Shown: positions 63,988 through 64,000 of the stretch, piece after piece | Position numbering within the stretch: position 1 is the first letter of the stretch | How the letters are laid out: the number at the start of each line of letters is the position of its first letter | Source of the DNA: Thermoanaerobacter ethanolicus JW 200 | GTDB lineage: Bacteria; Bacillota; Thermoanaerobacteria; Thermoanaerobacterales; Thermoanaerobacteraceae | NCBI RefSeq assembly: GCF_003722315.1 | Contig: NZ_CP033580.1 | Location: 2,508,501 to 2,572,500, forward strand | Length of the DNA: 64,000 nucleotides | Reading direction: 5' to 3' | Program-made: the position numbers and the translations under genes | The notes under the pieces: generated by a model | Database searches by the model: none | The model's input: only the letters and a program-made list of their open reading frames with translations | Told to the model about the DNA's origin: nothing

Positions 63988-64000
63988 ATGAACAAAAGAT
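63988..64000 (+). CDS. Start of a gene cut by the window edge
   Basis: ATG AAC AAA AGA follows AAGGTGG by 5 nt, 54 bp after the transporter gene. Only four codons are visible, so the product cannot be named. Confidence 0.35.

Overview
This window looks like the chromosome of a thermophilic, anaerobic low-GC Firmicute close to Thermoanaerobacter or Caldanaerobacter. That inference rests on low GC with AAGGAGG-type ribosome binding sites, a lysine riboswitch before lysA, the block ftsE-ftsX-M23 peptidase-ctpB-minJ-uvrB-uvrA (a gene order also known from Bacillus), a terminator-associated group II intron and several insertion sequences. Most genes lie on the minus strand.

Layout. (1) 1-14026: uvrBA, a group II intron with a frameshifted reverse transcriptase, a ComB-like phosphatase, and the ctpB/minJ/M23/ftsX/ftsE cell-envelope group with a PucR-type regulator. 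(2) 14122-27792: a sugar ABC ATPase, two small membrane proteins, the lysine riboswitch with lysA, an IS256-type element, ribosomal protein L25/Ctc, tRNA-Arg(CCG), a HAD hydrolase, an FtsA-like ATPase with an unusual C-terminal tail, an oligopeptide-binding lipoprotein, an acyl-CoA dehydratase activase and a small FtsH paralogue. (3) 27807-37743: an uncharacterised minus-strand operon (beta-CASP metallo-beta-lactamase protein, Hsp70-like protein, HEAT-repeat protein, coiled-coil protein, large helical protein, Lit-like membrane protein). Two independent insertions of one IS have struck it. One splits the HEAT gene after codon 19 and the other lies in the operon leader. (4) 39454-49883: a glycerol regulon, made of dhaKLM, a sigma-54 activator with an HPr-like domain, a DUF1667/GlpB-like/GlpA dehydrogenase set, glpK, glpF and glpP. 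Sigma-54 type promoters precede dhaK and glpP, and a terminator-type hairpin precedes glpA as a likely GlpP target. (5) 49918-54466: an IS1182-type element flanked by a 27-bp direct repeat, an LPG-synthase/flippase-like membrane protein, a PdaA-type deacetylase, and a Cas4-like nuclease split into two membrane-anchored halves. (6) 54522-60400: the kdp potassium-pump operon with a truncated KdpD, a tiny kdpF, another tiny membrane ORF and a structured leader. (7) 60549-64000: a nucleotidyltransferase with a degenerate phosphohexomutase domain, a Na/Pi cotransporter family protein and the first codons of another gene.

How the parts work together. Glycerol enters through GlpF and is phosphorylated by GlpK. 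It is then oxidised by the GlpA/GlpB-like/DUF1667 proteins, while dihydroxyacetone is phosphorylated by DhaKLM. FtsEX probably controls the adjacent coiled-coil M23 hydrolase. The strongest candidate for an undescribed system is the Hsp70/metallo-beta-lactamase/HEAT operon. The split Cas4-like pair is second. No CRISPR array, cas1/cas2, rRNA or replication origin was seen.
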